A stretch of DNA of 64,000 nt from Streptomyces monomycini (GTDB lineage: Bacteria; Actinomycetota; Actinomycetes; Streptomycetales; Streptomycetaceae). The translations under genes were made by a program, and so were the position numbers. Each line of letters opens with the position of its first letter. Positions within the stretch are counted from its first letter, which is position 1. A model generated the notes under the pieces. It saw nothing but the letters and a program-made list of their open reading frames with translations, searched no databases and was not told where the DNA came from. Below are positions 1-7,675 of this stretch, in pieces. Location: positions 1 to 64,000 of the forward strand of contig NZ_JAFIQY010000023.1 in the NCBI RefSeq assembly GCF_022271435.1, written 5' to 3'.

Positions 1-1613
1 GGGCCGCCGGCCGGTGCGGTGGAGGCGCCCACGGCGCGTGTGCCGGCGGGCGGTGTCCCGGCCGCGCTCGGCCACACCCCTTCGCCGTACGCGACGTCCG
101 GGTACGCTCCGGCGGCCGCCCCGGCGACCGGCGCGCCGTGCGCGGCGTGCACGAGCCTGCGGCGCGGCCCGTGCGGCGAGGCGGGCCCGGCGGGTGCGGA
201 GTCGTCGTACGGGCTCCGGTGGCCGGCCGCGGTGTCGGCGGCGGGGAGGGAGGGCGGCTCGGACACCGTCAGGGTGATCTCTCCGGAGTCCACGTACTGC
301 TCACCCTCCTGCGGCTGTTCGGACTCCGGTCCCAGCAGGCCCTTCGGTACGACGAGTACGGCCTGCACGCCGCCGTAGATGTTGCCCTGGAGCCGGACCA
401 CGATGCCGTGCCGCCGGGCGAGCGAGGAGACCACGAAGAGCCCGATGCGCCCGTCGCTCAGCAGCTCGGCCACGTCGACGTGGTCGGGGTCGGCGAGCAG
501 TCCGTTCATCCGGGTCTGCTCGGCCGTGGACATGCCCAGGCCCCGGTCCTCCACCTCGACGGCGAGGCCGGCCGTGACCAGCTGGGCGCGGAGCAGGACA
601 TGGGTGTGCGGGGCGGAGTAGACGGAGGCGTTCTCGACGAGTTCGGCGAGCAGGTGGATGACGTCGGCGACGGCGTGGCCGCGCAGGGTGCCCTCGATGG
701 GCGGCACCAGCTTGATGCGCGGGTACTGCTCGACCTCCGCGATGGAGGAGCGCAGTACCTCGGTCATGGTGACCGGGCGGCTCCACTGGCGGCGGGAGAT
801 GGCGCCGCCGAGGACGGCGAGGTTCTCGGCGTGCCGGCGGATGCGGGTGGCCAGGTGGTCGACGTGGAAGAGGCCCTTGAGCAGGTCGGGGTCCTCGACC
901 TGGTTCTCCAGCTCGTCCAGCAGCTCGATCTCGCGGTGCACCAGGGACTGCAGGCGCCGGGCGAGGTTGACGAACACCTCGACCTTCTGCTCGTTGCCGC
1001 TGGCGTGGCTGCGGGCGATGGCCACCGCGTCCACGACGGCCGTCTCGGCCGCCCGGCCCACCGCGGCCACCTCGTGGGCGAGCAGGTCGAGGGTGTCCCC
1101 GGCGGGCGGCGCGGCCGGTTCGCCCTCCCGCGGCTGGAGCCACTCGCCCTGACGGACCCGGTCCAGCAGGTCGTCGAGGTCGTGCCGGCCGCGGGCGCAC
1201 ACCTCGCGCAGCCGGGCGTGGCGGGCGACGGCGGCGCGTGCCTCGTTGTTGGCCGCGGCGCCGGCGGCCGTCACGATGACGCAGACCAGGACGCAGGCGC
1301 CGAGGAGTACGGCCCACTCGCGGCCGGTCAGCCCGGTGCCGCCGACCCGTACGACGAAGGCGGTGGTGGCCGAGCAGACGGCGGCGACGAGGAGGCAGGG
1401 CACGGCGGCGAGCCGTACCAGGCGGGTCCGTACGGCCGAATCGGCGGCCGTCTCCGGGAACGCGGCCCGGCCGTGCCGCCCGCCCTCCCGCTCCCGGGGC
1501 CGGGCGGCCGCCGGGACGGGGCCCGCCCCCTGGGGGCCGTGCGGGTCCGGGGGCCCCAGAGATCCCGAGGTCTCCTGGGTGGCAGGGGGCCCCTGGGGAA
1601 ATGCAGCAGGCAT
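1..1613 (-). CDS. Sensor histidine kinase-like ATP-binding protein (CvnA-like), 3' end outside window
   Basis: This frame is open from the left edge to an ATG at 1613, preceded by GGAG seven bases upstream. The first about 65 residues are a Pro/Gly/Arg-rich cytoplasmic tail. Two membrane segments follow (about residues 68-91 and 103-127) with only a short external loop, so no large sensor domain is present. The cytoplasmic part has a dimerisation-like helical region and a HATPase fold: ELVENAS (N box) and VEDRGLGMS (G1 box) are clear. The C-terminal tail is low complexity and runs off the window. This layout matches the Streptomyces conservon CvnA kinases and related nitrate-sensor-like proteins. 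Whether the roadblock, DUF742 and GTPase partners follow cannot be seen here. I see no conventional phospho-acceptor His motif. Confidence 0.8.
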   Translation of the reverse strand, partial: MPAAFPQGPPATQETSGSLGPPDPHGPQGAGPVPAAARPREREGGRHGRAAFPETAADSAVRTRLVRLAAVPCLLVAAVCSATTAFVVRVGGTGLTGREWAVLLGACVLVCVIVTAAGAAANNEARAAVARHARLREVCARGRHDLDDLLDRVRQGEWLQPREGEPAAPPAGDTLDLLAHEVAAVGRAAETAVVDAVAIARSHASGNEQKVEVFVNLARRLQSLVHREIELLDELENQVEDPDLLKGLFHVDHLATRIRRHAENLAVLGGAISRRQWSRPVTMTEVLRSSIAEVEQYPRIKLVPPIEGTLRGHAVADVIHLLAELVENASVYSAPHTHVLLRAQLVTAGLAVEVEDRGLGMSTAEQTRMNGLLADPDHVDVAELLSDGRIGLFVVSSLARRHGIVVRLQGNIYGGVQAVLVVPKGLLGPESEQPQEGEQYVDSGEITLTVSEPPSLPAADTAAGHRSPYDDSAPAGPASPHGPRRRLVHAAHGAPVAGAAAGAYPDVAYGEGVWPSAAGTPPAGTRAVGASTAPAGG

Positions 1614-1972
1614 CGGCGTTCTCCGGATCGGCCGTCGGCAGTTCGCGGAGCACGCACGCTAGTTGTTACGGGGGTGGGGTACCGACCCACTTCGGCGTTT
1701 CGCCACCCCGCGCCACCTCCCCCCGAGGGGGACGCCCGCACACCTGTACGCTTCTTTACGAACTCCCGTTCACACGCACACAGTTGAGGGGCGCCCGCGA
1801 CACGCGGCCGGGTGGCGGGCGCGACCGCCGAAGCCGTCCGCGCCGCCTCCGGGGAGAGGCTGCCCAACTTCGCGGGTGTGGATGCGGTCCGGCGCGACAA
1901 CCACACCACCGAAAAGTGGAAGATCCGCCTCCGAGGGTGCGCGGTGCCAAGGCCTCCAGAGCACGGCCCGGC
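1614..1972. other. Intergenic region, no gene seen
   Basis: This stretch lies between the divergent kinase start and the MerR-type promoter of the decayed operon. Long open frames here have Arg/Pro-rich shadow composition. It must contain the kinase promoter on the minus strand, but I cannot place the boxes with confidence. Confidence 0.5.
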
Positions 1973-2004
1973 TTGACCTTCACGCCGACGGCAGGGTCGA
2001 GGGT
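1973..2004 (+). promoter_or_regulatory. MerR-family type promoter/operator with long spacer
   Basis: TTGACC at 1973-1978 is followed, after a long 20-base gap, by GAGGGT at 1999-2004, close to a TAGGGT -10 box. Between them is an imperfect dyad: GACCTT at 1975-1980 against AGGGTC at 1993-1998, five of six positions complementary. A dyad inside an over-long spacer is the hallmark of promoters activated by MerR-family regulators through DNA untwisting. The ATG at 2011 lies only six bases after the -10, so the transcript would be leaderless. The downstream operon is broken, so the site may be a relic. Confidence 0.5.
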
Positions 2005-2010
2005 GTCGCC

Positions 2011-2509
2011 ATGGAAACCTCGGACACCGCCCCGGACACCGCCATCGGCCGCCCCCCGGTGGGCGCTCGCCCTGCTGACCTGGTGCGCGTTCGTCCTCGG
2101 CACCGGCGAGATGATGGCCGCCGGGCCGCTGCCGGAGATCGCCACGGCCGCCGGTGTGCCGTTGCCGACCGCCGGCCTGCTGGTCGGCGTCTTCGCCCTG
2201 ACGGTCGTCGTGGGCGGCCCCGTCCTGGCCCTGACCACCACGGCCGTACGGCGCCGACGACTGCTGGCCGTACTCCTGGCGCTCACCGTGCGGAGCTCGG
2301 CGTTCAACCTGGGCATCACCGGGGGCGGCTGGCTGGGCGGCCGCGTGATCGCGACCGGCGCGGGCCTGCGCCGGCTCCCCGTGACGGGCGGGCTGGTGGC
2401 GCTGGCCGCCCTGGCGATCGCCCTCGTCGAACACCTCGGCGAACGGCGGCGTACGGCTGCCCGGACCGTACCGGCGGGCCACGCCACGCCCGGCGAGGTG
2501 GCCGCGTGA
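2011..2509 (+). pseudogene. MFS efflux transporter remnant (frameshift and internal deletion)
   Basis: The start at 2011 encodes about 16 residues in frame 1. The recognisable transporter sequence is in the next frame (WALALLTWCAFVLGTGEMMA, the first membrane helix of DHA1-type drug exporters). The shift lies around the C-run near 2050. Only about 150 residues remain where a normal protein has about 400: helices 1-2 join abruptly to C-terminal-like helices (ITGGGWLGGRVI, then LVALAALAIALVEHL). The gene therefore carries both a frameshift and a large in-phase deletion. Its stop overlaps the next start as GTGA. It was probably an efflux pump controlled by the MerR-type promoter upstream. Confidence 0.6.
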
Positions 2510-2860
2510 ACGCCGCCAACCAGCGCGTCATCGAAGAGTTCCACGCCAGCCAGGGCCGGGTGGGCGGGGTGTTCGCAGGGCAGCCGCTGCTCCTGCTGAC
2601 GACCACCGGGGCGAGGTCGGGTCTGCCGCGTACCAACCCGGCCGTCCACCTGCCGGGCGGCGAGGACCGGCTGGCCGTCTTCGCGTCCAACGGCGGTTCG
2701 AACTGCGCCTCTCCCTGCTCCCGGAACGCATCGACGACCTCGTGGCCGTCCGCGACCAGCTCCTCGACCGGCTCGCCGGTCTCCGCGGGCAGCCCGCCAC
2801 GGCCGGTGCGGCCGACCGGGCGGGCTGTCCGGAGCGGGACCACCCGAAGCGGGACTACGG
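2506..2860 (+). pseudogene. F420/deazaflavin-dependent nitroreductase N-terminus joined to an unrelated helical tail
   Basis: A GTG at 2506 opens about 66 residues typical of the DUF385/deazaflavin-dependent nitroreductase family (LLLLTTTGARSGLPRTNP, then VFASNGGS). The family normally continues for another 70-80 residues. Here the frame changes at about 2700, and frame 3 carries FELRLSLLPERIDDLVAVRDQLLDRLAGL when read in two parts, a helical stretch resembling the C-terminal dimerisation helix of MerR-type regulators. This looks like a deletion that fused two genes of one operon (reductase and regulator). The remnant runs into the end of the convergent trypsin-like gene. Confidence 0.55.
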
Positions 2861-4072
2861 GGCGGTCGGCGCCGTCCGCATCGCGTCCACCCGCTCGACG
2901 GTGAAGCGCTCCCAGCCGCCGGCGCGGACGGAACGGGCGCGCAGCAGGCCGTAGTCACCGTCGGTGCCGTTGACCTCGGTGCTGACGAACTTGTCGTTCG
3001 CCTTCGACTTCAGCGCGAAGGTGCCGTCGGGCTGCGGCACCAGCACGAACTTCTCCCAGGAGCCGATGGTGGTGCCGCGGGTGCGCAGCATGCCGCTGTG
3101 GTTGCCCGCGTCCTTGATCTCGGCGCTGACGAACAGGTCGTTCGGCTCGGACCGCAGGCTCACCGTGCCGTCCGCCGTGTTGTCGGTCAGCGTGAACCGC
3201 TGCCAGGATCCGATCTTGTCGGCGCGGGCCCGCAGCTTGCCTTGCTGGTTGCCGGTCTCGTTGATCTCGGCGGTGACGTACTTGCCGTTCGCGACGGACT
3301 TCAGCACCAGCCTGCGGACGACGGTACTGGCCCACGCGTTGACGTCATCGACCCGGGTCGCGACGGCGCCGGTGCGGGTCTCGGCCGCGTCGGTGCCGAG
3401 GCACCCGCCCTGCCAGGACAGGCTGCTGACGGCGACGAGCCGGTACTGGCCGCCCTGTTCGCGGACGACGGGGCCGCCGGTGTCGCCCTTGCAGACGGCG
3501 GCGCCCTCCTTGCCGGCGATGCTCATCCGGCCGTCACCGACCGAGTCGACGCCGAAGGCGCCGCTGTGCAGCCGGTCGGGCACCCACGCGGTCTTGGTGC
3601 GGCCGTAGCCGACGGCCCGCAGTTCCTCGCCCGCGGCGGGCGCCGAGGTGCCGAGGGCGACCGGGGTGATGTCGGTGACCGGCTTGTCGAGCCGGGCGAG
3701 GACCAGGTCACGGTCGGCGCGCGGGACGAGTTCGACGATCTCCCGAACCTGCCCTGTCGGGGTGGTCAGGTCGGTGCGGCCGAGGGTGGCGGTGGTCTTA
3801 CGGGCGGGCTTGCCCGCGGGGACCTCGGCGGCCTGGGCGGGGTCGTCCGCGAAGCAGCTGGCCGCGGTGAGGATCCAGTGAGCGTCGACCAGGGCGCCGG
3901 AGCAGCCGCGCTCGCCGTCGCCGATGTCGAGCTTCGCGGTGAAGGGAAAGGCCTTGTCCGCGGCGGGGTCGCCGACGACGGCCTGGGCCGGGGCGACGGT
4001 GAGCGCGCCGGCGGCGACCACGGTGGCGGTGACGGTGGTCAGCCACGCCGGGCGCGAGATTCTGCGGTGCAC
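2855..4072 (-). CDS. Secreted trypsin-fold pseudoprotease with fascin-like beta-trefoil
   Basis: GTG at 4072 starts a 405-residue protein with a Sec signal peptide (about residues 1-31, ending APAQA). Residues about 32-250 have the trypsin S1 fold with paired cysteines, but the catalytic His motif TAAHC reads TAASC and the nucleophile motif GDSGGP reads GDTGGP; the Asp region (RDLVLARL) is kept. The replacement of both His and Ser argues against normal proteolysis. Residues about 255-395 form three fascin-like trefoil repeats (NGKYVTAE, NDLFVSAE, NDKFVSTE), a fold often used for ligand or surface binding. It lies 21 bp after the EEP gene and is probably co-transcribed. The same degenerate domain recurs at 9770-11368. 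Confidence 0.85.
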   Translation of the reverse strand: MHRRISRPAWLTTVTATVVAAGALTVAPAQAVVGDPAADKAFPFTAKLDIGDGERGCSGALVDAHWILTAASCFADDPAQAAEVPAGKPARKTTATLGRTDLTTPTGQVREIVELVPRADRDLVLARLDKPVTDITPVALGTSAPAAGEELRAVGYGRTKTAWVPDRLHSGAFGVDSVGDGRMSIAGKEGAAVCKGDTGGPVVREQGGQYRLVAVSSLSWQGGCLGTDAAETRTGAVATRVDDVNAWASTVVRRLVLKSVANGKYVTAEINETGNQQGKLRARADKIGSWQRFTLTDNTADGTVSLRSEPNDLFVSAEIKDAGNHSGMLRTRGTTIGSWEKFVLVPQPDGTFALKSKANDKFVSTEVNGTDGDYGLLRARSVRAGGWERFTVERVDAMRTAPTAP

Positions 4073-4093
4073 GGTTCGTCTCTCGTTTCGTTG

Positions 4094-5521
4094 TCAGGCT
4101 GCGGGCAGGGCGATGGTGCCGTACAGCGTGCGGTGGTCGGAGGGGCTGGCCTGCGGGGACAGGGCGCAGGAGGTGAAGGGGGCGTTCTTCGGAGCGAAGA
4201 TGTAGTCGATCTTCATGTCGCGGATGGTCGGCCGGCCGTCGCGCGGCGCACCGGGATTCCCGAGCTGGGCACATTCCCGGTACCGCGCGTACACGGGCTC
4301 CAGCACGTCGCGGGACTCCCCCTTGGCGGCGTCCGGCGGCACCACGTTGAAGTCGCCGCCGAACACGGTGCGGTACCCGGGCTGGCCGACGATGCGCAGC
4401 AGTTCGCCCGCCTGAGCGCGGCGGAAGCTGCCGTCCGCGTCGTCGTAGGCGGGTCCGCCCGCGCTGAAGTGGGTGGTGCACAGCAGCAGCGCGCGGTTCG
4501 GCAGCGCGGCGCACAGGGCGGTACGCTGCTCCGTCCTGCCGCCCCGGATGTTGGTGTCCGGGGAGGTCAGGTCGTACCGCTGGAACCAGGAGCTCCCGTC
4601 CGGCACGGCGAGCCCGATGCCGTAGGAGCCACGGTCCACGTCCCCAGCGGTGTCGCACTGCTTCTGGGCCTTCAGCGCACCCGCGTTGTAGTGGATGGGC
4701 GCGAAGAACACGTTCCAGCCGTGGCCGGTCGCCTGCTCAAGCTTCTCCTCCACCGGCTTGGCGTGCTTCTCGCAGAACTCCTGCAAGAACACCGCGTCCG
4801 GCAGCGGGCCATCGGCGGAGGGGCGCAGCCGCGACGCGATCTCGGCCGCCAGCTTGTCGGCGCCTGTGTGCGCGTTGCCGCACTGGGTGTTGTTGTTGCC
4901 GCAGACGTTCCAGGTCATGACGTTGACCTGGTCCGCGCGCGGAGCGGCGGGGGCCGGGATCGGGCTGTCCCGGTCCACCCGCTCGAAGGCGAAGCGCTCC
5001 CAGGCACCGACCCGGTCGGACCGGGCGCGCAGCAGATCCTGGTCGGCGCCGGTCCCGTTGACCTCCGTACTGACGTACTTGCCGTTCGCCTGCGACTTCA
5101 ACGCGAACGTTCCGTCAGACTGCGGGACCGGCTGGAACTTCTCCCACGCGCCGATCTTCGTCCCGCGGTTGCGCAGCATCCCGCTGTGGCTTCCCGCGTC
5201 CTTGACCTCGGCGCTGACGAACAGACCGGTCGCATCGGAGCGCAGGCTCACGGTGCCGCCCTTGTCGCCGGTGTGCAGCGTGAACTGCTGCCAGGGTCCG
5301 GCCTGGTCGGCGTGGGCCCGCAGCTTGCCCTGCTGATTCCCGCTGCCGCCGGTCTCGACGGTGACGTACCTGCCGTTCGCCTGGGACTTCAGGGCCCACC
5401 GCTGCCCTGCGGCCCTGTCGGTGTCCGCGCTCCCGGCGGCCTGCGCCGCTGTCGCGGGCAAGGCTGCCGCGACGGCGAGCAGCCCGCACAGCGCGGCCAG
5501 CGACGATATGAGCCGACGCAC
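4094..5521 (-). CDS. Secreted endonuclease/exonuclease/phosphatase-family protein with fascin-like trefoil
   Basis: The GTG at 5521 is chosen because a full AGGAGG sits five bases upstream; it gives 475 residues with a signal peptide (to about residue 29). Residues about 40-170 are three fascin-like trefoil repeats close to those of the downstream pseudoprotease. Residues about 185-475 are an EEP (DNase I-like) domain: VMTWNVCGNN, FLQEFC, FGGDFN and the terminal SDHRTLYG hold the usual Asn, Glu, Asp/Asn and Asp-His metal and catalytic residues. Such secreted enzymes act as nucleases, sphingomyelinases or phosphodiesterases; the substrate cannot be told here. Four cysteines suggest disulfides outside the cell. 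Confidence 0.85.
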   Translation of the reverse strand: MRRLISSLAALCGLLAVAAALPATAAQAAGSADTDRAAGQRWALKSQANGRYVTVETGGSGNQQGKLRAHADQAGPWQQFTLHTGDKGGTVSLRSDATGLFVSAEVKDAGSHSGMLRNRGTKIGAWEKFQPVPQSDGTFALKSQANGKYVSTEVNGTGADQDLLRARSDRVGAWERFAFERVDRDSPIPAPAAPRADQVNVMTWNVCGNNNTQCGNAHTGADKLAAEIASRLRPSADGPLPDAVFLQEFCEKHAKPVEEKLEQATGHGWNVFFAPIHYNAGALKAQKQCDTAGDVDRGSYGIGLAVPDGSSWFQRYDLTSPDTNIRGGRTEQRTALCAALPNRALLLCTTHFSAGGPAYDDADGSFRRAQAGELLRIVGQPGYRTVFGGDFNVVPPDAAKGESRDVLEPVYARYRECAQLGNPGAPRDGRPTIRDMKIDYIFAPKNAPFTSCALSPQASPSDHRTLYGTIALPAA

Positions 5522-5665
5522 ACGGCCTCCTCTTCCTGGTTCGGTCTGCGCCGATGGAGATTCGGACGCAGAAAAGCGGATTCTACGTACACGTAGGTGC
5601 GCTCCCGCCAGCGGCATCCTGAGGGAGCTCGGCGGCAGCGGCAGCCGGCGCCCGGTCCAGACACA

Positions 5666-5695
5666 AGAGCCGGGCGCCTTGCGGTGCCCGGCTCT
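5666..5695 (-). terminator. Hairpin terminator after the trypsin/propeller gene
   Basis: AGAGCCGGGC at 5666-5675 pairs perfectly with GCCCGGCTCT at 5686-5695 around a 10-base loop. It lies 28 bp beyond the stop of the minus-strand gene ending at 5724. There is no U-run, which is usual in Streptomyces. Confidence 0.6.
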
Positions 5696-5723
5696 GCGGT
5701 ACGACAGTACGGTTGCGCGCTGG

Positions 5724-7595
5724 TCAGGCGGCGGGCACCAGGGTGCGTTCGCGGGCCAGCGACGTGGTGGTGTCACCGTTCAGGGTGAGGCGGCCGTTCG
5801 GCCACGCGACGACGACGTCGTTGCGGGCGGTGTCACCGCCGAAGGCACCGACCGTGGCCAGGGCGCTGGAGCGGAAACCCGACTTGGCGGGGCTCAACCG
5901 GTGTTCGGTCTTGAGCTGGTGGGCGCCGATGTTCTCGTAGGCGGTGACTTCGCCGTCGGACCAGCGTACGAAGAGGTCCTGGTCGCCGGTGGCCGGGCGG
6001 AAGTCGCCGGCTGCCAGGTCACGGGCGTGCGGCCAGGTGCCGTTGGGGGCGGCCAGCCGGGACTCGGCGTGGAAGCCGTCGGCGTCGACGTTGGTGAAGA
6101 AGGTGACACGGCCGTTGGCCCACTGCACCACGACGTCGTCGCTGCGCGTGTTACCGCCGCCGAAGCGGCCGGCGGCCATGCCCACCGCCTGCGTCCAGGT
6201 ACCGTTCGGCGCCTTGAGCTGAATGGCGTTCTTGAGCTTGTTGGTCTCGTTGACGTCCCTGTAGAGGGTGACCTTGCCGTTCGTCCAGCGCACCAGAAGA
6301 TCGCTGGTGCCGTCCCCGGTGAAGTCCCCCGCCGTCATCACCGCAGCGTTCTTCCACTCCGGGTCCTTGGCCAGCTGCACGTCGTTGCCGAAACCGTAAG
6401 CGCCATTGCCCGGGTAAAGAGACACCTCACCGTCCGACCAGCGCACGATCAGATCACTGGTCCCCCGCCGCACCGAGGCACTGTGGAAACTGCCGGCGGT
6501 CATCGCGCGCGCGTGCTGCCAGGTCCCGGCCCCGCCCATCGTGTACTTCCCGTCCAGGGGGAGATCGGCCGCGGCCTGCCGGTACAGCCAGGCCGCATCG
6601 TCGTCGAACTGCGAGGTGTACGAGGTGTGGTCGTACTGCCCGCCGGTCTTGTAACCGCCGATGACACCGACCAGCTTGCCGCGCCGCCCGTCGAAATCCT
6701 CGATGAACGGACCACCGCTGACACCCGACCGGTAACCGTCACACTGGATCTCCATGAACCGGCCCTGGAACGCCCGGGTGTCATTCGTGCACGACAGCGG
6801 CGTCTTCTGACCCCCCGGATAGCCGACGACCGTCACCCCCGCTCGCGCCAGGTGCGCGGAATCGACAGAGGTGAGAGTGTTGCCCGGGCCCGCGGCATCC
6901 TCCAGCAGCTGCCCCTGCGTATTGGCCCCCACCCGCAGGAAGGCGAAGTCCACATCGTCGTCGGCCGGGCTCGCCTGGTAACGGTGGTCGATCCACACCT
7001 TCCCCTCCAGCACGGGGAAGATCCCGTACGGCATCTCGCCGGCCTGGCCCGCCTTGGTGCCCCCGGCACGGTAGCCGGGCACGAAGGCGGCGTTACGCAG
7101 CGAGGTGTTGCCCTTGAGACAGTGCGCGGCCGTGACCACCAGGCTCTTGGAGCCGGAGGCGACAGTACTGGCCGTACAGAACTGATTGTGCGTCGCGCTG
7201 CCGTCACTGCCGCGCAGCAGGAACACCCCGACCGTGGCGATGCCCTCGGCCACCTGATGGGTCGGCTCCGCCGACCGCTTGCGCCGCACGCCGGGCGCGG
7301 GCTGACCGCCCTCGCTCTTGGCCCCGGCCCCGGCGCTCTCCACCGGCACCGCACTGCGAATGCGCTCCGGCGTCCAGTAGCGCTCGGTCTCCTTCGCCTT
7401 GCGCACCTGTTCAGGGGAGGACGGGGCCGGCACGCCCGCGGTCGGCTGCGCAGCGTCCGGCACCGCCGCGGAAAAGGCGGGCGAGTGGTCCGCGGATGGT
7501 GGGGTGGCGGCGGCCGCGACAGAGATTCCGGGGCCGGCCAGGGTCAGGGAAGCCACGCCGAGGGTGGTGGCGCGCAGCCAGAATGTGCGTCTCAT
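5724..7595 (-). CDS. Secreted trypsin-like serine protease with FG-GAP-like beta-propeller
   Basis: ATG at 7595 gives 623 residues: signal peptide (about 1-29), a pro-region of about 80 residues ending near a basic stretch (RRKRS), a V8/trypsin-like domain (about 110-330) and five C-terminal propeller repeats. The catalytic triad is intact here: TAAHC, DVDFAFL and GVSGGP. The repeats follow the pattern D-hydrophobic-V-x-W-x-D/N-G-x-V (for example DLIVRWSDGEV, DLLVRWTNGKV, DVVVQWANGRV), typical of the Streptomyces FG-GAP/VCBS-like propellers. It is the only catalytically complete trypsin of the three in this locus. The propeller is closely related to that of the degenerate protein at 9770-11368. 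Confidence 0.88.
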   Translation of the reverse strand: MRRTFWLRATTLGVASLTLAGPGISVAAAATPPSADHSPAFSAAVPDAAQPTAGVPAPSSPEQVRKAKETERYWTPERIRSAVPVESAGAGAKSEGGQPAPGVRRKRSAEPTHQVAEGIATVGVFLLRGSDGSATHNQFCTASTVASGSKSLVVTAAHCLKGNTSLRNAAFVPGYRAGGTKAGQAGEMPYGIFPVLEGKVWIDHRYQASPADDDVDFAFLRVGANTQGQLLEDAAGPGNTLTSVDSAHLARAGVTVVGYPGGQKTPLSCTNDTRAFQGRFMEIQCDGYRSGVSGGPFIEDFDGRRGKLVGVIGGYKTGGQYDHTSYTSQFDDDAAWLYRQAAADLPLDGKYTMGGAGTWQHARAMTAGSFHSASVRRGTSDLIVRWSDGEVSLYPGNGAYGFGNDVQLAKDPEWKNAAVMTAGDFTGDGTSDLLVRWTNGKVTLYRDVNETNKLKNAIQLKAPNGTWTQAVGMAAGRFGGGNTRSDDVVVQWANGRVTFFTNVDADGFHAESRLAAPNGTWPHARDLAAGDFRPATGDQDLFVRWSDGEVTAYENIGAHQLKTEHRLSPAKSGFRSSALATVGAFGGDTARNDVVVAWPNGRLTLNGDTTTSLARERTLVPAA

Positions 7596-7621
7596 GAAGT
7601 GCTCTTTTTGCGAAGAAGCGG

Positions 7622-7645
7622 GCTCGGCCGGCGACCCGGCCGAGC
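7622..7645 (-). terminator. Hairpin between the transglycosylase and protease genes
   Basis: GCTCGGCCGG at 7622-7631 pairs perfectly with CCGGCCGAGC at 7636-7645 over a four-base loop. It sits 31 bp after the transglycosylase stop and 27 bp before the protease start, so it can stop the former or attenuate read-through into the latter. Confidence 0.6.
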
Positions 7646-7675
7646 AGCATGCGGACAGGGAATTCAGCAGGGCTG

